From assembly GCA_035295985.1 (NCBI GenBank), contig DATHBT010000013.1, positions 1-9,504 of the forward strand: DNA of 9,504 nt, written 5' to 3'. The notes under the pieces were generated by a model. That model worked only from the letters and a program-made list of their open reading frames with translations. It did no database searches and had not been told where the DNA came from. This stretch comes from JAIVGV01 sp035295985. Its GTDB lineage: Bacteria > Acidobacteriota > Blastocatellia > Pyrinomonadales > Pyrinomonadaceae. Position numbers and translations under genes: made by a program. Shown here in pieces: positions 7,291 through 9,504 of the stretch; position 1 is the stretch's first letter; every line of letters starts with the position of its first letter.

Positions 7291-7446
7291 ATGGCTAAGA
7301 AAAAGATTACCGTGTTCCAGTACACCTGTGAGCGGTGCGAACACGAATGGATTCCGCGAGACGTGGACAACGAGCCGCGCGTCTGCCCGAAGTGTAAAAG
7401 CCCTTACTGGAACAGGCCGCGCCAAGCGAGTACCCCAAAGAAGTAA
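7291..7446 (+). CDS. 51-residue zinc-ribbon protein
   Basis: MAKKKITVFQYTCERCEHEW is followed by two CxxC knuckles in all: C13-x2-C16 and C32-x2-C35 (VCPKCKSPYWNRPR), which should bind one zinc. Small proteins ending in a CPKCKSPYW-type motif are widespread in bacteria and archaea and mostly uncharacterised. The basic ends suggest nucleic-acid binding. It is divergent from the transposase and shares a symmetric promoter region with it, so it could be a regulator or passenger of the element. That is inference. A longer start at 6997 is rejected: it overlaps the transposase gene and this promoter. Translation from a leaderless mRNA is predicted. Confidence 0.8.
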   Translation: MAKKKITVFQYTCERCEHEWIPRDVDNEPRVCPKCKSPYWNRPRQASTPKK

Positions 7447-7470
7447 AAGCCCCGCCGCGACAGGCGAGGC
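7445..7470 (-). terminator. Terminator of the HicAB-SecB operon
   Basis: Positions 7449-7456 pair with 7463-7470 (GCCCCGCC against GGCGAGGC, one mismatch) around a 6-nt loop. Read on the minus strand, the stem is followed by TTTTACTTCTTT, which fits intrinsic termination 27 bp past the stop of the SecB-like gene. The stem also begins 3 bp after the stop of the converging zinc-ribbon gene and may serve both, but no T run follows on the plus strand. Confidence 0.6.
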
Positions 7471-7496
7471 CCCTCACTTTAGGCTGTCTTTAGTGC

Positions 7497-8033
7497 CTAC
7501 TTCCTTCCTTTTTTACCCGCACCTTTCTTGCCCGCTCTTTTACCGCCCTTTTTCGTGGCCTTCGCGGGAAGCATTTTTCGTTTGGCCGGTTGCGGCGCGA
7601 AGCTAACGACAGGCAGTTGCACACCGGGACACGGCCCCCGGCCTGTGATCGTACCTAGATACTCGCGCGCCGCAGAGTAGAGGATGCCGGGGGCACCGGT
7701 CGCCACTATGTAGGCGGCTTCCGCTTCGGGCAACTCCTCGATTAGTTTAAAGTAGCCGACTAAGACCGCGCGGAACGTGTACGGGAACTTCTCGCTCGGA
7801 TCGTTGCGCGATTCGATAACCAGTTCGCATCGGAAGCGCGAAGGTTCGGCTGTATTTACCGCTAGGTAAGGAACTGCATCAACCCTGATCGTCTCGTTAT
7901 TGATCATCGAGGCGGGCTGGATTTGCAGCCCGGCCGTCAGGGAGAACACGACATCCTTCTCGATGTCAGGGAGTAGCGAGAAAGACGCCTCTTTAACGTA
8001 ATACCCTTCAACCTGTAAAGGTGAGAGCTTCAT
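7497..8033 (-). CDS. SecB-like chaperone of a toxin-antitoxin-chaperone system
   Basis: 178 residues. The core resembles the SecB fold: an N-terminal strand (LSPLQVEGYYVKEASFSL), a central strand region (SRFRCELVIESR, YTFRAVLVGYFKLI) and the helix and loop AAREYLGTITGRGPCPGVQL, then PVVSF. The last part is the best SecB signature. SecB binds unfolded proteins for export; SecB-like paralogues next to toxin-antitoxin genes instead protect the antitoxin (known for M. tuberculosis Rv1957 with HigBA). Its start lies 3 nt after the hicB stop, with AAAGGG 11 nt before the ATG inside hicB, so translation is probably coupled. Odd: residues 151-178 have 14 Lys/Arg of 28, with Gly and Ala and no acidic residue. 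This differs from the zinc-binding tail of E. coli SecB. An alternative is a stand-alone SecB, but the gene order argues for TAC. Confidence 0.78.
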   Translation of the reverse strand: MKLSPLQVEGYYVKEASFSLLPDIEKDVVFSLTAGLQIQPASMINNETIRVDAVPYLAVNTAEPSRFRCELVIESRNDPSEKFPYTFRAVLVGYFKLIEELPEAEAAYIVATGAPGILYSAAREYLGTITGRGPCPGVQLPVVSFAPQPAKRKMLPAKATKKGGKRAGKKGAGKKGRK

Positions 8034-8036
8034 TCT

Positions 8037-8561
8037 TTAGTGACCCTTTTCATGAATGAGGGGGCTAACAGCTTGGGGAACTTGGGCCAAATCAGCGTCC
8101 TGTCCGTAAAGGGACGTTGAGGTCATTACCGTCTTCTGCGTCTGTAAAATGAGATGGTGTGCGGGCGCATCTTGCGTAAAGTTCTTATAACGCTCGCGCC
8201 TATCCTTCTGCCGCCGCACCTCTGCCTTAACGCCTACAGCTTCGGAGAGGTAAGACACGCACAAGGAGTTTAACGAAACCTCCTCAGCCTCGGCTTGCTG
8301 CGCCAACTTTCGGTGTAAAGACTTAGGCGTTCTTAGCCTAAATTGCCCGCTGTACGCCTGTACGGTCTGCGGCTCTGGCAGCGGTATGCCTTTCTCCTTG
8401 CACGTCTCAATAAACAGACGCAAGGCTACCTTCGCCTCTGCCAGTGCCTCCTCCTCAGTTTCACCGAGAGCGGAGAGGCCGGGGAAGGCCGGGCAAGTAG
8501 CCACGAACTCCTCGTCCTCCTCGCTCCACACGATATTGAAGGGGTATCTATTTTCGTTCAT
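8037..8561 (-). CDS. hicB: HicB-family antitoxin with ribbon-helix-helix and long C-terminal extension
   Basis: 174 residues. Residues 1-60 are the HicB RNase-H-like fold (FNIVWSEEDEEFVATCPAFP then GLSALGETEEEALAEAKVAL), which binds and blocks HicA. Residues about 70-110 are a ribbon-helix-helix DNA-binding domain (QFRLRTPKSLHRKLAQQAEA, then VSLNSLCVSYLSEAVG), which would repress the operon. Residues 111-174 form an extension beyond a usual HicB, charged at first and then Gln/Ser/Thr/Val-rich. In chaperone-controlled antitoxins such an extension is the chaperone-addiction (ChAD) segment; assigning that here is inference. The start overlaps the end of hicA by 14 nt, and the stop is 3 nt before the SecB-like gene, as in a tight operon. 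Confidence 0.88.
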   Translation of the reverse strand: MNENRYPFNIVWSEEDEEFVATCPAFPGLSALGETEEEALAEAKVALRLFIETCKEKGIPLPEPQTVQAYSGQFRLRTPKSLHRKLAQQAEAEEVSLNSLCVSYLSEAVGVKAEVRRQKDRRERYKNFTQDAPAHHLILQTQKTVMTSTSLYGQDADLAQVPQAVSPLIHEKGH

Positions 8562-8820
8562 CGTCTTGAATGTCTAGCACGTCGATTGCGTCAAGAAGCT
8601 GTCTGACTTGGTACCTTTTGGCCTTGCCCTTTTTGTTCTGGAAATTCATCAACGACCCGACGCCGTTTCCGAGCGCGGGGTTCATATAAACCGCGTGCGA
8701 GGTTCCTTCCTGTCGCACCTTCTGCCAGCCGTAACACTCGGCAAGCGCGCAAATCTCCTCAAATCTCAGATTGTGAGGAGCGTTCGTGGCCTTTATGAGT
8801 AGCTTTTCACACCGCGCCAT
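8548..8820 (-). CDS. hicA: HicA-family toxin (mRNA interferase)
   Basis: 90 residues from ATG 8820. HicA proteins are small double-stranded-RNA-binding-fold RNases that cut mRNA with a single histidine; here H42 in EGTSHAVYMNP. The preceding LRFEEICALAECYGWQKVRQ matches the first helix and strand, and the C-terminal MNFQNKKGKAKRYQVRQLLD is the typical YcfA/HicA end. Frame allows a start at 8886, but its 22 extra residues would read through the operator and promoter. The 8820 ATG has the purine-rich GAGGGAAAGGG just upstream. It overlaps hicB by 14 nt; toxin-first order is usual for HicAB. The active-site His is present, so the toxin looks functional. Confidence 0.88.
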   Translation of the reverse strand: MARCEKLLIKATNAPHNLRFEEICALAECYGWQKVRQEGTSHAVYMNPALGNGVGSLMNFQNKKGKAKRYQVRQLLDAIDVLDIQDDERK

Positions 8821-8858
8821 CCATCCCTTTCCCTCTCCCGCGAGTCCCTGAAAACGAA

Positions 8859-8886
8859 TGGTACCGCAGGTGGTACCACTTTGCAA
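8859..8886 (-). promoter_or_regulatory. Promoter and candidate HicB operator of the TAC operon
   Basis: On the minus strand TTGCAA (8886-8881) and TACCAT (8864-8859) are 16 bp apart, a modest sigma70-like match placing the start near 8852. Two GGTACC palindromes (8860-8865 and 8872-8877) are centred 12 bp apart, one inside the spacer and one over the -10 box. Tandem short palindromes about one helical turn apart are typical of ribbon-helix-helix operators, so HicB autorepression is the natural reading. Confidence 0.5.
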
Positions 8887-8949
8887 GTAGAGAGACGAGG
8901 TTTTTAGGGCCGGGGTTGTTTGGGAGGTCTTAAGGGCGGGAAATTCGTC

Positions 8950-9056
8950 TGCCCCACAATTCCTAATCCTGCCTCACGAAAGTCTGCCCGACAATTATTC
9001 CCCCTGCCCGACAATTCAAGCGTTAGGAGCTATTGGCGGGCAAAGCCGCCGGGCCG
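8950..9056. repeat. Right intergenic cluster of TGCCCGACAATTC repeats and 26-bp unit
   Basis: Motif copies: 8950-8962 (TGCCCCACAATTC, one mismatch), 8985-8996 (12 bases exact) and 9005-9017 (exact); a much-degraded one may sit at 8970. CTGCCCGACAATTCAA is identical at 9004-9019 and 5543-5558. The 26-bp segment 9031-9056 matches 5475-5500 in the same orientation at 23 of 26 bases. This lies in the 422-bp stretch 8821-9242, which otherwise holds the TAC promoter and the leader of the next gene; I see no coding sequence there. Confidence 0.75.
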
Positions 9057-9177
9057 CATCAGGCCCGCAGCACTTGTCGGATTTTTGTTGCGCCGAAAGT
9101 CAGTGCGGGGGCGCGAGTCTCGGCGGGGCAGGTTCGGGCGGCGGCAAAAGGCCGCGCGCACCCCTGCGAAGCCGTTG

Positions 9178-9201
9178 GCACTCGGCTTGCCCTGCGAGTG
9201 C
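9178..9201 (+). other. Hairpin upstream of the last gene
   Basis: GCACTCG (9178-9184) and CGAGTGC (9195-9201) form a 7-bp perfect stem with a 10-nt loop. TTTTTT follows 12 nt later (9214-9219), too far for a standard intrinsic terminator. It may be a leader structure of the gene at 9243 or a decayed terminator. Confidence 0.35.
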
Positions 9202-9242
9202 TCGGCAGTACCGTTTTTTAATTCCGCACTGAGGTAATTTTG

Positions 9243-9504
9243 ATGTTCAGGAAACTGTTGGCCGTGGCGCTCGTCGCGCTGCTTGCGGTGGCGCAACCCG
9301 CAACGACCGCGCTTGCCGCCTCGTCCAAAAATGTGCAGCCCGCCGACGTGAGGGCGAAGGTTGATCGCGCCGGGATCGGCGAGAAGGCTAAGGTGACGGT
9401 CTGGCTCACGGACGGGCGCAAGATCAAGGGCTACGTGGCCGAGCGGCGCGAGGGCGAGTTCGTCCTGCGCGACCGCAAGACCGATGTCCCAACCACCGTC
9501 CCCT
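9243..9504 (+). CDS. Small secreted protein, Sm-like barrel segment (3' end outside window)
   Basis: ATG 9243 with GAGGT (9231-9235) 7 nt upstream; the frame is open to the window edge (87 complete codons). MFRKLLAVALVALLAVAQPA continues TTALA, a clear Sec signal peptide cleaved near residue 25. The mature part has a helix-like stretch (VQPADVRAKVDRAGIGEKAK) and then VTVWLTDGRKIKGYVAERRE, EFVLRDRKTDVPTTVP. The strand pattern of the second part resembles a small Sm-like beta barrel. I associate similar short exported proteins with Acidobacteriota genomes; their function is unknown. The high GC matches the left flank, so the gene belongs to the core side of the island boundary. Confidence 0.8.
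   Translation, partial: MFRKLLAVALVALLAVAQPATTALAASSKNVQPADVRAKVDRAGIGEKAKVTVWLTDGRKIKGYVAERREGEFVLRDRKTDVPTTVP

Noticed and set aside
7171..7425. 85-codon upstream extension of the transposase
   Set aside because: It overlaps the zinc-ribbon gene and both promoters; ATG 7170 has a GGAGG site at good spacing.
8821..8886. Earlier hicA start at 8886
   Set aside because: It runs through the predicted promoter and operator, and HicA homologues begin close to the MARCEKLL start.
8950..9017. CRISPR array made of the TGCCCGACAATTC copies
   Set aside because: Units are only 13 bp, intervals are 15-20 bp and irregular, copies are degenerate and no cas gene is present.

Overview
This 9.5 kb window is most likely from a high-GC Acidobacteriota chromosome, probably the Blastocatellia/Pyrinomonadaceae side. 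This rests on family resemblance only: a Calx-beta protein ending in DUF4214, and a short secreted protein with a VTVWLTDGRKIKGYV-type segment. No marker gene is present. The flanks are very GC-rich (sample line 4861-4920 is 44/60 G+C), while the middle (about 5.93-8.9 kb) is clearly lower (line 8101-8160 is 28/60) and looks acquired.

Left flank (1-5345). The C-terminal 351 residues of a Calx-beta/DUF4214 surface or secreted protein run rightward to 1058. Converging on it is a leftward pair of exported proteins: a HEAT-repeat protein with a C-terminal cyclophilin prolyl isomerase domain (5345-3057), then an M1-like (gluzincin) peptidase homologue (2986-1145). The second keeps the three zinc ligands but has lost the catalytic Glu and the expected catalytic Tyr, so it is probably a pseudo-peptidase. 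The pair may handle proteins outside the cytoplasm.

Left boundary (5346-5931). An intergenic cluster of a 13-bp motif (TGCCCGACAATTC), including a 16-bp stem hairpin, leads into a near-consensus promoter. It drives a previously unlisted 40-codon gene (5694-5816) with a strong ribosome binding site, a run of ten prolines and a textbook terminator at 5874-5909.

Island (5932-8886). It holds (a) a DDE transposase with an N-terminal SWIM zinc finger, broken by one in-frame amber codon next to the second catalytic Asp; (b) a divergent 51-residue zinc-ribbon protein whose promoter predicts a leaderless mRNA; and (c) a leftward HicA-HicB-SecB-like operon. The operon has the gene order of a toxin-antitoxin-chaperone (TAC) system, with a long C-terminal extension on HicB and an unusual Lys/Gly tail on the chaperone. 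A pair of GGTACC palindromes in the promoter is a candidate HicB operator.

Right boundary (8940-9504). The same 13-bp motif cluster and a 26-bp unit seen on the left recur here, so related repeats bracket the small-protein gene, transposon remnant and TAC module. A new rightward gene for a small secreted protein starts at 9243 and runs out of the window.

The HicAB-SecB module is the most interesting system. The inactivated M1 protein, the bracketing repeats and the proline-rich microprotein come next.
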